Origin: Hoplostethus atlanticus
Lineage: Eukaryota > Chordata > Actinopteri > Trachichthyiformes > Trachichthyidae
Direction: 5' to 3'
Assembly: GCA_034670405.1 (NCBI GenBank)
Contig: JAXDDX010000015.1
Span: forward strand, 4,804,001-4,868,000
DNA: 64,000 bases
Shown: in pieces, positions 12,181 through 25,015 of the stretch
Layout: every line of letters starts with the position of its first letter
How positions within the stretch are numbered: position 1 is the first letter of the stretch
The notes under the pieces: model-generated
Seen by the model: the letters and a program-made list of their open reading frames with translations, nothing else
Told to the model about the DNA's origin: nothing
Databases searched by the model: none
Position numbers and translations under genes: made by a program

Positions 12181-13022
12181 GTGCCTCAACAGCAGTCGGG
12201 TGGCGAGAGCGTTTCATTCATTTTCCCCACCCACATTTCCCCAGGGCTTCAAAAGCTCCGGGGTTAGAGGTTTTGACGTTAACGCTTCCCTGTAATGAGA
12301 CTGCGGCAGTTCTGTGACGGCTACCTTTATGTAGCCGTGCGAGAAACACGGGGCCCAGAATGGATTCAAAGTTCCCCTAATGATCGTGCTGTATCTTTGC
12401 ACTCCTTTCCCCCCCGACTTGTAACTTTGACAATGTAGGAATTTAAGCTTCTTTTTTTTTTTCATTCTATTGGCTGTAGTTGGCACAGGCCTTCAAACCT
12501 TCACTTATTGTCCTCCCCTGCGAGGTATTTGCACTGCGCAGTCACGTCACTCTCTAGATAGCCGAGTCTCTGACTGTGATTGGAACGAGATAAGACCCGC
12601 TACGGTACACTCGATATTCTCTAAGCCAGTGGAAATGAAAGCATCAAATGGCATATATTGCAGAATATTATCATTGAAATATAAGTGGCAGGATGAACAA
12701 TGCCTCCCGAAAGACCCCCCTCTTCATAACTTCCGTTGCCAAATGTGTCTTGCCTATGCCAGCGAGCCAACCACACGGAAATTGCATCTTTGGGTTTCCG
12801 CGCAATTTGACTTTGTTGCCTGAACGTCGTATGGTTTTCTGCAAACCGGCTGAACCGAACACCTCTTGACACCTGGATGCGCTGTGACATTGCAATGTGT
12901 CACTGCAACAGACAAGAGCTCATAAACAAGGCTGAAATATCCCAGACCTTTAAAAAGCCCCAGACATCGCGGGGCTTTGTGTTTCAAGCAAAGATTTTGT
13001 TGCCTGAATCAGACACCGCCAC
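12181..13022. other. Unassigned non-coding DNA
   Basis: Several short frames overlap here on both strands, which is typical of chance frames. No repeat or domain was recognised. The last part would be 5' UTR if the following exon candidate is real. Confidence 0.3.
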
Positions 13023-13101
13023 ATGGAGTCTGCTTGGCAGCTGCTGTGTATTTTTCTTCTTCTTCCTCTTCTTCTCTTACCTATACTTGAAGCAAAGCAG
13101 G
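13023..13101 (+). CDS. Candidate first coding exon with signal peptide (unidentified gene)
   Basis: An ATG in an excellent Kozak setting (CCGCCACATGG) opens a 26-codon frame, MESAWQLLCI followed by a leucine-rich core and ending EAKQ plus one base. That gives a polar start, a hydrophobic stretch of about 16 residues and a polar end, as in a signal peptide. The frame runs into AGG|GTAAGG, a strong donor in phase 1, the usual phase after a signal peptide in immunoglobulin-superfamily genes. Without splicing the frame stops 10 codons later. The leucines come largely from a CTT-rich tract, so chance is a serious alternative. No gene was recognised, and the strand is opposite to the IgLON-like exon at 55.8 kb. 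Confidence 0.25.
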
Positions 13102-15290
13102 GTAAGGCCTTGGGAAGTCCCTCAAGTTACTGATCTCAGCAGTACGGTTAGACACAACCTCCCACTTTTCCCCAAATGATTCAAGTTTTAATAGCGTTTG
13201 GTTCTCTGTAGCCTGCTGTGCATGTGAAAAGTTACACCGGTTTTGTTTCTTGGCAGAGGCACAAACCTGCCAGGAAGCTGAATTATGACTCACTTTCTGG
13301 TGTTCTGAAATATATTGTTAAAAAGCGCACACACCTCCACAATACTTGTTTCAATTGCTGGTGTACTCAATTTGATTTGGAGGATGATTGTTTACAGATC
13401 AAACTTTGCATTAATGACTATGAAGGCAGTCAACCAGCTTGCTGCGTTGCTAAACTCAGTCTTTTCATTAGCTGCTGTTTCGCTATCACAAACCAAAGAG
13501 AAAAGCATATCTGTGTTGTGGAACGCGGGCCTTTGATACAGACAGAGTGCGTGTTTGATCAATAGTTTCGCAATAGTTCGCTTGCAGGATTGAAATTAAT
13601 CCAAAACTGAACATGTATGAAATATGTATGACCAAATGCAAAGAAGAAAGATACAAAGTGAATGCAGTTGAAAATGTGCATCGGTTAAAATAACGAGGGA
13701 GAACGATTCTTCCAGCATCAAGTGTTGCTGTTGCTAAGTTGCATTGTTTCAGATCTGCTCAAGAGTATAAATGTTAGATGAAGAAGAAGAAGAGAGTGCA
13801 TCAGGTCTTCTGCAAACTTAAAAGAGACGTCGGCAATGTTGGCAATTCTTTTCTGCGAACGCAAATCCATTTGCATCACTTCCTCTCGCAGAGCTACACG
13901 TGCAAAGCTGCACAATTTCTAACCCACGGCTTCACCAGCGGTTTGCTAACGGTTCATACACCATCATGACATAACCCCACTGCAGTGCTAAAAAACAGTT
14001 CAGTTAACCTCCCATCCGGGGGGGGGCGGGGGGCCCGGGGCTCATCGAGGTTTCGCTGACGACGTAAACAGTTAGCGACCGGACATAAACGGACCCGGGG
14101 AGCGAGAGGGATGGAGGCTCTTCCCACTCCCGCAAACACCCCGAGACAAGAAGAATGAACCTTCCAGTCCCTCCAACCAAAAGAATGATGCTTTTTTCTT
14201 TTTCCCTCTAACGCTAACTATTTTTAGCCGTTTTTTCCCCCCACAGTGAAAGCGAAATGCTAATCTTCGGCTGGCATCTCTTTGAAGTATAAGAGGATAC
14301 TTGAGGTGGATTATTTATGGCCACATAGCTGTAGTCTTAAATCCTGTTAAGGTCTGCCAAGTACCCCTTGCTCTATATAACGTTGGAGGGCTTGCCTGTG
14401 TAAATAAATAAAACTCTCCCGTTTCTGGGTGGCGTGTCACACTGCTGCATACATGAGGATAATAATCAGGACCCGTGAGGACTCGTGAAAGCTTTTCTCC
14501 AATCGTATTGCTTTCTTACAGCCCCCCCCCTCCACCTCCCTCCTCCTCCTCCTCCTCCTCTCTCTCTCTGTCTCTCCTAATGCCAAGACAGGGGGAAAAA
14601 AGCGAGGTGTCGTCATTTGATGTCCACAACTTGTTAATGATATGCTTGGCCTTTGCTGCAGTGACACAGCATTCAGCAGCGCCCGATTGATATGGTAATG
14701 CATTATATGTTTATGCTCGCATACATATTTTCATTTCAAAGGGGGGCAACAACAAATGCTGGAGAAGGAGCACAACATTTGGAAAAATGGGTCACCGCTG
14801 CCGCTGTGTCGATAGTGCTACTTTGCCCCCCAGTGGCGCAGCGGCTCAGTGCAGACGAGCGGCGTTTGCATTATCACAACCTTCAGGCTGTTGACATTTT
14901 TTTCCCCCAAGGAGTATAGATACGCCGTATATGCTCTTTTAATATATGTGTTTTTTTACTGGGTTTTTTCACAGAGGAGAACGTCTTATGAAAAGGGAGT
15001 GTGTGCTAAAAATATGTGAGTTACAGACAAATGTGAAGACTTGAAGCAGGGTTTTCATTGGATAGGTCATTAGCAACAGTGAGTCATTGCGCCGTACTAT
15101 ATGTAGGTGTAAGTATGACGCTGAAAGAGTCACAAGGGATTCACTTGACATCCACCTTGAACAATACTGACAGCTGCGGTTAAATATAGGGTACTTAATG
15201 TATCTAATAAAAAAAATATTTAGTATTTGTAGTGTGTATAATGGTAAATCATCAGTCTCTCTTATCGAATGATGATAAGATTTTCCATAT
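13102..15290. other. Unassigned non-coding DNA
   Basis: Contains G- and C-homopolymer tracts (14,020-14,040 and 14,521-14,530) and a CCT repeat near 14,540-14,558. No exon was recognised apart from the candidate just upstream. Arginine- or serine-rich frames near 14.5 kb are products of the CCT and TCTC tracts. Confidence 0.35.
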
Positions 15291-15600
15291 CTCTCCGTCT
15301 CAATGATATGATTGGTTATTTTCCCCCCGCGGATTAGAAATCACGGCGGAAATCAATGCTATATTGTGATGGCAGAGGGTGGTAAATTATCCGCCCCTCT
15401 GCCGTGCAATTAGTCTGCCCTAATCCACCGGGCATTTCTCGATGACAATAGGATTGATTGGTTATTTCTCTGTGTAAATGAAATGGCTTGATATTTGTTG
15501 ATTCCAAATCCTTCCTGAAACCTGACTTTCCCCACTGCCTATCACTCCCTCGGCTAATTATAGCCCGGAGCCCGGAGCCCGGAGAAGTGGCGCGCACCGA
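15290..15600. promoter_or_regulatory. Possible conserved non-coding element
   Basis: A complex, repeat-free block has several homeodomain-type cores (GATTAG, CAATTAG, CTAATCC, GCTAATTATAGC) and a short tandem CCCGGAG at 15,569-15,585. It has the look of an enhancer in a gene desert. This is inference only, because conservation cannot be assessed here. Confidence 0.2.
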
Positions 15601-15643
15601 AGGATTTTGATGTTTAAACAAATGCTGGGAGTCTGGGTGACAG

Positions 15644-15704
15644 GCACATACACACACGCACACACACGCACACGCACACGCACACACACACACACACACA
15701 CACG
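15644..15704. repeat. (CA)n microsatellite with CG interruptions
   Basis: CACACGCA-type units grade into a pure CA run of about 24 bases. The minus-strand cysteine/valine-rich frame and the plus-strand histidine/threonine-rich frame come from it. Confidence 0.9.
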
Positions 15705-16132
15705 CCTTTTATCATTTATAATAGGCTATAAGGCTCCTGGATTATGCTTGGGTTTGTTTATTATAGCCGCGCTATACCATCACCGATCCGTTTTCCTGCA
15801 GCAGTTTCCAAGTAAATGTCTCAATTATGAGGCTAATGACAGAGATGACCCCGAGAAATCTTGCGACGTGCTAGATCCGTTTGATGAATATGTGGAACGC
15901 GGGAATCGCCGCGCAGGATGAATCTTGCCGCGTTCAGGCACACAGTAATGTATTATGGAAATGAACAGCCGTGTTCATTGATATATTGTGACAAGTAACT
16001 TCGGCCTGCCGCTGTTCTAAAAGCTCAGCTGATTTCGTCTGTATCTGGTCTCCTATTGTACTGACTGTCACAGTGATCCTCTTTGTGATCTACAAAGGGG
16101 ATGAAGAAGAGGAATGGGACAAGACTCGCAAC

Positions 16133-16216
16133 TGCACACACACACAATCTGCCTTTCTCTCACTCTCACTCTTTCTCTCTCACACACACACACATACACA
16201 CACATACACACACACC
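16133..16216. repeat. Compound (CA)n / (CT)n repeat
   Basis: CACACA runs flank a CTCTCACTCTC tract. The downstream half of the 62-codon plus-strand frame that starts at 16,073 is translated from this repeat. Confidence 0.85.
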
Positions 16217-16261
16217 AAAGCTCTGACTCACTGTCACATCAGCAGACACACACAGCCTTGA

Positions 16262-19200
16262 GCTGCAGCACAAAGCCGGAGCCTTCTTTACAGTGTTGCG
16301 GCAGAAATATCCATTTGGTTCATGGCTGCTGTGCTCAGACTATCGCGGCCTTGACGCATGATACGCATCCGGCGCGTCGGCATACACCTTCATATCCCAT
16401 AAATTAATTAACAGAAATACCACCACGTGCTATCGTGTGAACAGTGTATGTATTAATGTATAAAGAGAACGGGAACAAAGAGTACGCGCCTCGCTGCACT
16501 GGCTCATCTCAACATATTGTGTTTTCTTCTAATTGGGATAGGTACTTATTATAGCCGGCGTAAACAGGAAATGAGAGCAACTCCTAAAGGGATGTTGCAC
16601 CAACTGCAATTGAAAATATCAGTGTGCATGCACATCTTCACCCTGCGTGTCACAATATTTGCATTGCATCAAATATAGAATCAAAGCCACTATTTCCATC
16701 ACTGTTCTACTGACGGGGGAAGTACTTTTCCCGAGTTTTCTAGCTGATGGCAGCGCGGGATCTCATCTATCGTCTAGCTAAACCAGAAGTCTGTTTCGAG
16801 AGTACCTGTTTGCACACTTTATAGAGTGAGGCGCTGCTTCCCCCCCCCCCCCCCCCTTTTGCTTTATAACCCCGTCCCCACATTTTTATTTTTCTGCTGT
16901 TGTTTTGAATGGTGGCTCCTCGCCGGCTTCGGACAAGGCTTGCTACTTGCTGACACATCGCTTGCCACTGCCTTGTAAGCACAATAGCTACGGCCAACAA
17001 CAACAGCTGGATAATACACCTTGGACTAAATGCACCCCCACCCACCTCCCCATCTAATTTGCAGCAACGGCCTTCCCATGCATTGACCGTCTGTCAGCTT
17101 AAGCTATTCAATGGCCATTTGCTCTTAATGCTCTGGAGCTGGGCAAAGTCCGTGCTAGCTTGCAGATCAAATAATTTTGAGTGGTTAAGCATATTGGCCG
17201 TTCTCTCTCTTCGCAGCTTGGGAACATTGCTCTCTTTCTTGCAGTCGGTCCTGTGAGATTTGCACATGTGCCCCCCCCATGTGCAATTTTCACAGACCGT
17301 TGTGCATGAAAAACATCGAGTGTTTTCATTAGCTGAATACCAATTGTCATTTTTAACATTCAATATATAATTCACCTGGCTGTTTTTTTTTGAAGGCTTG
17401 GAGAAATGAAACCAGCCTCCAATAAGAATGGCTACATCTGTATTCAAAGAATCTGGTTGTTTTATCACTGAAAATAAGATTTGTTAATAAACGTGTAATA
17501 ACCACATAGTTTCACTTTCACTTTCACTATGCATATCCTGTTTTGGCTTTACTGCCCCAGCTATGAGTATCAAATCTAATCTAGCCTTTTTCAGATATCT
17601 GTTCTGCAGCCCGTCAGACAAAAACAGATAAAAAATAAATGCAAGGATTCTGCTGAGGCATGACTGAGCACCTCATTAGAAAAAGGAAGAAGACAGGAAT
17701 CTAGGGCATCGCGATCATAATGTCTCACAACTGACACAAGACACACACACCCATTCAAAGTATTGACAGTTCGGGAGGCTTGCAGAGAGCAAACCATTAC
17801 TATGCAATTAATAATGCAAGTGCTATCTATTGGTATGGATTAGGGAGTTTATTCAACAAAATAAATATTTTGGTATCGTTGCATCTTGGGGGCCCAAATC
17901 GCAAGCAGCGACCGGGATAATCTTGTTTTTCTGAATCTGAGCAGCACTACAAACAAGCAGGGGATTAGTAATCCCTGGTGGAGATTTTTTTCTCCAGCCC
18001 CCCCCCCCCAGAGAGGACAGATAGCGCTTGGCACCTGGGGCAAGGGCTTGATTTCTGAACAGTAAACATTGATGTTTTCCTCGCTGGAAGAGCTGTCTGT
18101 CTGAGCAACATTTCATATTGATAATAGCATTTCGGGGGCCGCTTGAGTAAATGGAGTTGGATACTGCAGGTGATGGCGTGAGGTTGACCTTATCAAACTG
18201 TGATAAACTGGAAATGGGAAACCTGAAATCAAAATACCATCACGGAGAGGCAGGCGGGACTCATCTGCTGTTCTTTTTTTTTTTCTTTTTTCGGCGGGCC
18301 CTGGTAAGAAGGAAAAAAAATGAATTGCCTTGTTCAAAAGGAGATTGTATGACATGCTCTTTGCCAACTTGACAGTGCAGGCGGCATGATTCAGTCTCTG
18401 GCTCAACGTCTGTGAGCGGCATTCGTTCTCCGTAAGCCGGCCAGACAGATGATCCCCACTGAAGTCTATCTGCAACTGGCTGGCCTGTGTAATCACTCAG
18501 GCTTGGCTAATGGAGCTGCACGTCACACACCCTGAGCAGTATAGTTGTTTTGGGGGGTGGGGGGTGGGGGGTGCATTAGTATTCTGAAAGGAACAAACAG
18601 CAATTTGGACCTAATTAGGTCTTAATGGCACCTGATCGCAGACACACACCGACACACAGGAGCACGTGTGCACGCATGCACACACACACACACACAATGT
18701 GTCTTTCTGAGACTCAAAGCATTAATAAACTCATTCCACCAAAGTCTCTGGGCAACAACTAAGGTCAGAACAAATTGAGAGTCTCAGCAGGAGTCAGTGA
18801 ATTGTAAATGAGCGAGATGAATATCAACAGTGACAGACCGACTCAGAATACGCTGGAGGGAGCAATCAAAGTAGTTTGACTCAGCTACTATGCTAGCCCC
18901 CCCACCCCCATAGGAGATATGGGCATATCTCGCAGTAATGGTTTACGAGTCTTTTGCACATGTGTATCAAAGGCTTTATCTGACAATACCCTGTAGACAC
19001 AGAGGTTGTCCTCTGCTGATGGTGGCAGAGGAAGTTGTCTTACCTGAAGACAGGAAAAAAAAAAACAGCAATTAGTTGGCAGCGATGACAAACGTGGAGT
19101 GCATGCTAAGGGGAAAGGAGCTGGTAAACAATCGCTGCACGAGCGGAGCGGTTCCAAAACTTTTAAGCGCACACGACTGTAGCGGTGCAGCTGCAGTTGT

Positions 19201-20318
19201 TGCCAAGTGCTCAGATGCAAGTGCTAGCCCGCTTTCCTCTCCATTTGAATGTCTCGTCCTATAGGACAGATTTGATCATTTTTTTAATATCTGCAGTATA
19301 ACAGAAAACCCTTTCAGCTCACATAAAATAACCCCCTCAAAATAACACCACCACTACTACTACACCTAGTTTCAGCAGACCTGTGAAGCCTCATGTGTTA
19401 AGTGGACCCTTCTGTGACCAGTTACATCACACTGTCCCAGCAGATGTCAGTGTTACTCAAGATATTTCAAAACCTCTAGCCGTCTCGCAAGCCGAGGAGA
19501 GACAACAGTCCTTTCACTCACTCAATCGCCACAATGATTTACACACCAGAGCAATGCAGAGCGATTGCTAAAGAAAAATCAACACGGTAACCGAGGACGC
19601 ACCACCTCCTTAATGAACAAGGGCGGTAAAAGACACACAAGCAGGAGATGTAGGAGGAAGCAGAACAACCAGGACAGCTGCTGCAAGGGGAGGCAGCAGT
19701 AGCCTGTAGCCTGCTCAAGATTCCTATCCTTTTCAAAGCGGCTAAGCCAATTATGAGAGGTTTGATTTAATGAGTCGACTGGAAGCAGTCTTTTTTTTTC
19801 AAGAACGGCGCCACCTTCATATATTATAAAGGGATTATATTTGGTTGAAAGATAGAAAGAAGTCAAAAACCAGAGTGTATCCTTGTAATTAGCAGCATGA
19901 CATTTGCGTCTCCGTACAGGGTTTGATGCTGTCGTGCTTTTGACAAGGAATTGTTTTTTTTTCATCTGTCGTAGTAAAATAAACAGTGGTAAAAAGTTTT
20001 CGGTGGTCCGACCTCAAGATCTCCATCCTTTCGAAAAAGACTAAACCACATTGCTGTCACCCACTTTGTGGCTTGAAATCCAAAAGCTGATCCGAAATGA
20101 TGGCCTAGCAGGCTAAAGGCCTCTTGAAGGGGCTGTGTGGGGGAGGAAAATAAAAAAAATAAAATAAGCAACAGTCAACACAGAAAGGATTTGACAAGGG
20201 TGTCCACAGAGCACAACACAAAAAACAGCAGATAAGGTACTGACAGTAATGCATGGCGAAGACATCAACAGAGCAGCAGCCACACACACACCACTACCAC
20301 TACTAATGCAACTAATAT
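16262..20318. other. Unassigned non-coding DNA with simple repeats
   Basis: Contains a C run at 16,840-16,856, a C run at 17,999-18,009, a GT/G-rich tract at 18,551-18,573 and a CA run at 18,680-18,697. Multiple overlapping short frames occur on both strands with no recognisable domain. Confidence 0.35.
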
Positions 20319-20830
20319 TACATTACATTTCAGGCATTTAGCAGACGCTTTTATCCAAAGCGACTTATGCATTCAACATAGGTAGGCAAGAGAACTACTA
20401 GTCACCAGAAATCGTAAGTGCATTTCCTTCCTAAACAAGCATCTAAGAGCAGAACCAGTGCTGAGGTAAAAGTGCAATAAGTGGTAACACTTTATTTGAA
20501 GGGGTGTGCATAACACTGTCATGACACTGTCATAACCATGACATGACACCTGTCATGACCATGAAGGACGCTTCATGAATGTTTATGACTGTTGTCATTA
20601 AGTGTCATTCGGTAAAGACATCTCAAACAATGTCAACTTTGCATTAACAATGACATAATTTACCGAATGACACTTAATGACAACAGTCATAAACATTCAT
20701 GAAGCGGTTAGGGTTAGGGTTATGATCATGACAGGTGTCATGTCATGGTTATGACAGTGTCATGACAGTCTTATGCACACCCCTTCAAATAAAGTGTTAC
20801 CCAATAAGTTAGCTACCTACTTTTTATTTA
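20319..20830 (+). repeat. Old teleost dispersed repeat, split by a later MITE
   Basis: Starts with ATTACATTACATTTCAGGC and TTTAGCAGACGCTTTTATCC, a sequence I know as a frequent teleost dispersed repeat; its class is uncertain to me. The repeat runs to about 20,482, is interrupted by the foldback element at 20,483-20,801, and resumes with the duplicated CAATAAGT and TAGCTACC. This sets the relative age: the host repeat is older than the insertion. Confidence 0.65.
20483..20801. mobile_element. Foldback MITE, 319 bp, with 8-bp target duplication
   Basis: The ends are GGTAACACTTTATTTGAAGG and its exact inverse. Most of the element is one palindrome: arms of about 150 bp share TGTCATGACACTGTCATAAC and TTTATGACTGTTGTCATTAA. 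CAATAAGT at 20,475-20,482 is repeated at 20,802-20,809, an 8-bp duplication that fits hAT-type integration. The right arm carries a telomere-like GGTTAGGGTTAGGGTTATG block that the left arm lacks. There is no coding frame. The arms are still very similar, so the copy is fairly young. Confidence 0.9.
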
Positions 20831-21496
20831 ACAAACAAGAAAAATAAGTGAAGCAACTAAACAAGAGCTAAGACAAATAAGTGAAATAAGTAAATATGAG
20901 AGGCAGGTTGCATGAATTGCCTGAAAATAAAGCAAAACAGAGAATGTCATTCGTGCAAGTTAATGAGGTCCGTGAAGGCCCGAAAAAAAGAAAAAGGAAA
21001 AAAAGAAGTTCAATGTAGTTGCCTGCAGCAGCGACCCGGGCGACCGTTTCCCCTTCTGAACGACACGGCATTTGTCTTTGATGCATTTAGCACAAGGTTC
21101 AGCGCGGAGAAAGACATCTGTAAACTGAGGCAGCCATCCCGAATGGACTCCGGGGAGGGTTCTAAACGAGTACAAAACTGTGTCGTCTCGATATAAATGG
21201 AAGAGTGAACTTCCAACAGCGCAGACAATGATACTGACGCAAATGGCGATTTTAGGGAGTGGGGGGGGGGGATCGGGCAGAGCCGCGGGGTACTAACAGA
21301 TGCTGGGACTGCGCTGCGAGGTGTCCGTGTTCTCCGTCGCTTCACTCCGTTTCTGTTTCGGTTCACGGTCGTGCCGCTGCACCTCTCAAGGTACCAGAGA
21401 CATCACCTCTGCTCTTGACCCCAAAGTATCAAACCTCTTCATCCTTTTCTACAAATCGTGTTTTTTCTTTATAGTGTAGTTGTATTATTGTGAACC
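20831..21496. other. Unassigned non-coding DNA
   Basis: An adenine-rich segment, then a more GC-rich segment with a G run near 21,259-21,270. The small frames overlap on both strands and carry no recognisable motif. Confidence 0.35.
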
Positions 21497-21831
21497 TTAA
21501 AGCTGCACTAGGCTAGATTTTCTCATCGGTCTAAATCATGAAGTGGGGCTGCCACGGAGAAGTGACTTCCCCATGCCTACTAATTGAGACTCAGTACGTT
21601 CGCCAAATCTGCCCAAATTAATTCCAGATTTTGGGTATGGCCGCTGGCGCACTGTTGAGAGTAAGCTGGACTCTCCAACGACGGTTGAAGCTGATGCCAA
21701 AAGATTTTTTTTTCCCACTATCTCCACTCCCACCAAAATATTTAGTCCTGAGGGATGCACAGTTTACTGATTTCAAGTCCTGCAAAGGTAGAAAAACCAC
21801 CAAAGTGCGAAGTTGCCAAATGCAGCTTTAA
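21497..21831. mobile_element. TTAA-flanked MITE, 335 bp
   Basis: TTAA at 21,497-21,500 and 21,828-21,831. The inner ends are AGCTGCACTAGGC and, inverted, AGCTGCATTTGGC, 11 of 13 matching. There is no coding frame beyond chance. A solitary end of the same kind (GCCAATGCAGCTTTAA) lies at 25,503-25,518. Confidence 0.75.
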
Positions 21832-24515
21832 CTATACATCTTACTATGCAACTATGCAAACTCCCATAATCCTCTTCTCTTATTTTCTCTATTAGTTTGC
21901 ATGAATTACTGCCATGCAGTGATGTGTGGACATGTGCAGCTGCAGCTTTTTGTGACTGTCAGACAACGCATTTTATAATAAAGCGCATTGTTGGATGTCT
22001 GCTGACATTAACGCAAGTCCCCATAGTAGCAGATGAAGGCAGCAGATCAGTGCTGAGAGCTGAAATTATCTTATTAATTAGGTCTATATGTCATCGCCGC
22101 AAACGCTGCTCAAGACTGTGCAGCATCGTGTACTCGTTCTAAGAGTTTGGGGACCGGCGGGCAAAGTCGAAGAGTCAAACCTCGCTACAGATGCAAGAAA
22201 AATCCGTCCCGAGGAGGCGCGACTTGTCACACTGTCGTCTTTTTACCTCTGCAGAAAATGTCAGGGGGGAAGAGGGATGACACATATGTAATTGTTTGCA
22301 CTGAGCGCTCCAGCGGTCGTTTTTCCCTGTTTCATCCAGCCCAGTAAGAACAGATTGAGGACCCCGCGAGCGCACCTGAGTCCAACCAGCATCGTACCAG
22401 AAGGCCCTGTGTGGGACTAAGCTGGCACCCAGCAGGCGGCCTGACCTTCAGGGATGGCAGGGGGGACGGGGCACGGTATGGCAGATGCTCGAGGTGCCAT
22501 CCATCCTTTTCGAGGGGGGAATCGTATTAAAAAACGGGTGTAAGCATTGCCTCAGCGAGTAAATTGCCAATTTATGGGAATGTAATTAATTTTTGGGTTG
22601 AGAAAAAGGTAATTACCACCCAGGCATGAAAGTGATATGTAGGAGGTGCTCATTAGAGGAGCGCTGGGTTCCAGTGCAGGATAAGGAGCGGTATCATATA
22701 TAAGAGCTATGCTGCATTCAGAACTTCAAACTGCCCGTCCAAAAAAAAAAAAAATGCAGTTTTTTTAATTTATTTTTTTATAGTAGTTTGAAGAGGAAAA
22801 CATGTAATAGGTTTGAAATATTTTGAGATTTCATTACAGTAAAAAAAAAAATTAGCTTTTACCCATGTGAGCCTAATCTAATACTTTGAACAGGTCTTCA
22901 GTAATGTCTTATACTGCCTTAATCTTTATTTTTTTAAATATTTTTTGTCTATAAAAATGACATCATCGTGACATCAGTCTATTGACCTATTGACATTGCA
23001 TCTTGGTACTTTTCCCCCGGTCCTATTTACCACTTTTGCCGGCTCGCTCATGTGCGCTCAACTCGTAAGCGCGGCATTTCCCCGATAGCACTTGAAGGCA
23101 GGGTCAGTTCCGTGCAAGCCACAAAGCATCACGGCCCAGGTAGAGCAATAGCGGCAAAAAAATGCGGCTATTTGCCGAGCGGCCGGTACAGCGTGACCCC
23201 CCTTCCGTGACCTCCATCTCCGCTGATGGCCACTCAGTGACAGCGGTACAAATTGTCCCTCGGCTCTATTGTTACAGGGAAAAAAACGCAGGCGGTGTCA
23301 GGAGCCGGTGCCAACAAAAATGCAACCCCCGAGGAAGTGCACGTTCAGAGGTAAGACGCTGCTGTCGTGTTCCCCCGAGATAACAGGCAACTCCAGGTTA
23401 TCATGGGATAATGGGAAGTGAAGGGTGCGTAGGTGTTCTGTGGGCATAGGTTGATGTTATTTAAAATAGAAATACCGTCGTTTCCGCCAAAGAATTATGA
23501 GTCATGTGCGGTGTAGATGACTGCTAAAATAATAGTAGATACATTGAAATAACTCTGCTTTCATAATGCCAGTAATACAGTTATAATAACTAATCAATTT
23601 ATAACAGATTCCTGGAATTTTGATTAACACAGAAGAGGTCAAAGCCTCAACTAACCACGAAAAACAGTCAAGTTAGATCAGAAACTCTGACAAATGCTAC
23701 TACTATTAATATCACTATCAAAAACACCAATGGGCAACGTAGAGTCCCCGTGTTGTCTTCACACAATAGCCAAATGTGGTTTATGAATTCTGTTTGCCAT
23801 GAGCGATTTAATAAAACAACCTGGCACCTGTACTAACAGCTGCAAACTTCCTGGGAGATACTGATTAGAAGCGCGGTTCCATCCTAAATAAAATTAGGAG
23901 GCACAGCAATCTACGCGCACTCTAAAATGTAAATTTCCAGAGATGCGTCTCCTCCCCGCTGTGGCGAGGAGTGGCAATTGGTAGCGAGCCGCGAGCCCGC
24001 ACAGCAACTATTTGCTGATTGCTGATGGATTTCGCTCCAAAGTCTGGAAGCAGACTGCAGCACTTGTCAAATTGAATATTTACTGAAAGCTGATACTCAA
24101 ATTAAGTCCCAATGCTCCAATATCTGCTGCAGAATTGACAGCTTAATTCAAGGTGCCATCATAAACACACAGCCTTCTGAGATGTTAACATCAATATACT
24201 GTAAAATAGTATCATGGCTTCATGGAGATCCATAAATGAAACTCCCAGAAAATCTTTTTGCCCTGTCTACTCACGATTATGTGTAGCTAGGTTGTTTAAC
24301 CAAAGGGGATCGGTATGCAACGATGTCAGAGCTAAACAAGTTGACGTTGATGCTTCCCTAAAAGCACCGTCTTCATAGCAATACTTCATTTTGGTATCTG
24401 TGAGGGTGAGGAATCTCAGGTGAACAGCCACTACACATTCACTGGATACACACTATTTTTAGGCTTGATTTGATATTAATATTCCTTTATTTATTTTGAA
24501 CATGTCTTTGGTTTG
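21832..24515. other. Non-coding DNA, partly resembling conserved non-coding sequence
   Basis: No exon was recognised. The block at about 22,540-22,720 is complex and carries TAATTAA and a perfect GGTAATTACC palindrome at 22,608-22,617. About 24,050-24,190 has a similar look. A runs occur at 22,741 and 22,842. Confidence 0.3.
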
Positions 24516-25015
24516 CAGAGCCGGCCCTACCCCATTAAGCGATATAAGCAGTTGCTTAAGGGCCCCTGGTCTCTGGGGGCCCCCTAGAATTTTAATGAAC
24601 ATGAGACAATAATGAAATAAAAATTGAACTTCCTAAACAAAAACTGACAACATTTCGTGGCATTTTTGCCAACAAATAGTGACAAAACAACGAAACAAGC
24701 ACTCCCAGGATTCTGTGGTAAAAATAAAATCACATTTTGCGGGATAAGTATCACAAGCTATTCTTCTAGAGTTTGCCAGCACTTAGGGGGTAACAGACAA
24801 ATACTGTATTTACTGTAGTCTATTTAAAGATAGTGTTGCTGCTAATAGGTCCCACTTTAGTCTTTACATGCTTATTTGTACATTATGTGTGCTTAAACTA
24901 ATATTTACAATACACAAGTTGGTTCAGTGCCATGTGAAGTGGCAACACATTACAATGAAGGGGGCCCCCAAACCAAATCCTGCTTAGGGCCCCCAAAAGT
25001 CTAGGGCCGGCCCTG
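24516..25015. mobile_element. hAT-type non-autonomous element, 500 bp
   Basis: The ends are CAGAGCCGGCCCTA and, inverted, CAGGGCCGGCCCTA. A perfect 8-bp duplication, TTGGTTTG, lies at 24,508-24,515 and 25,016-25,023. CAG...CTG ends with an 8-bp duplication define the hAT superfamily. GGGCCCC tracts just inside both ends can also pair. No transposase frame is visible. Confidence 0.9.

Noticed and set aside
16073-16261. Plus-strand frame starting with a transmembrane-like run (ILFVIYKGDEEEEW)
   Set aside because: The rest is translated CA/CT repeat; no homologue recognised and no convincing exon boundaries.
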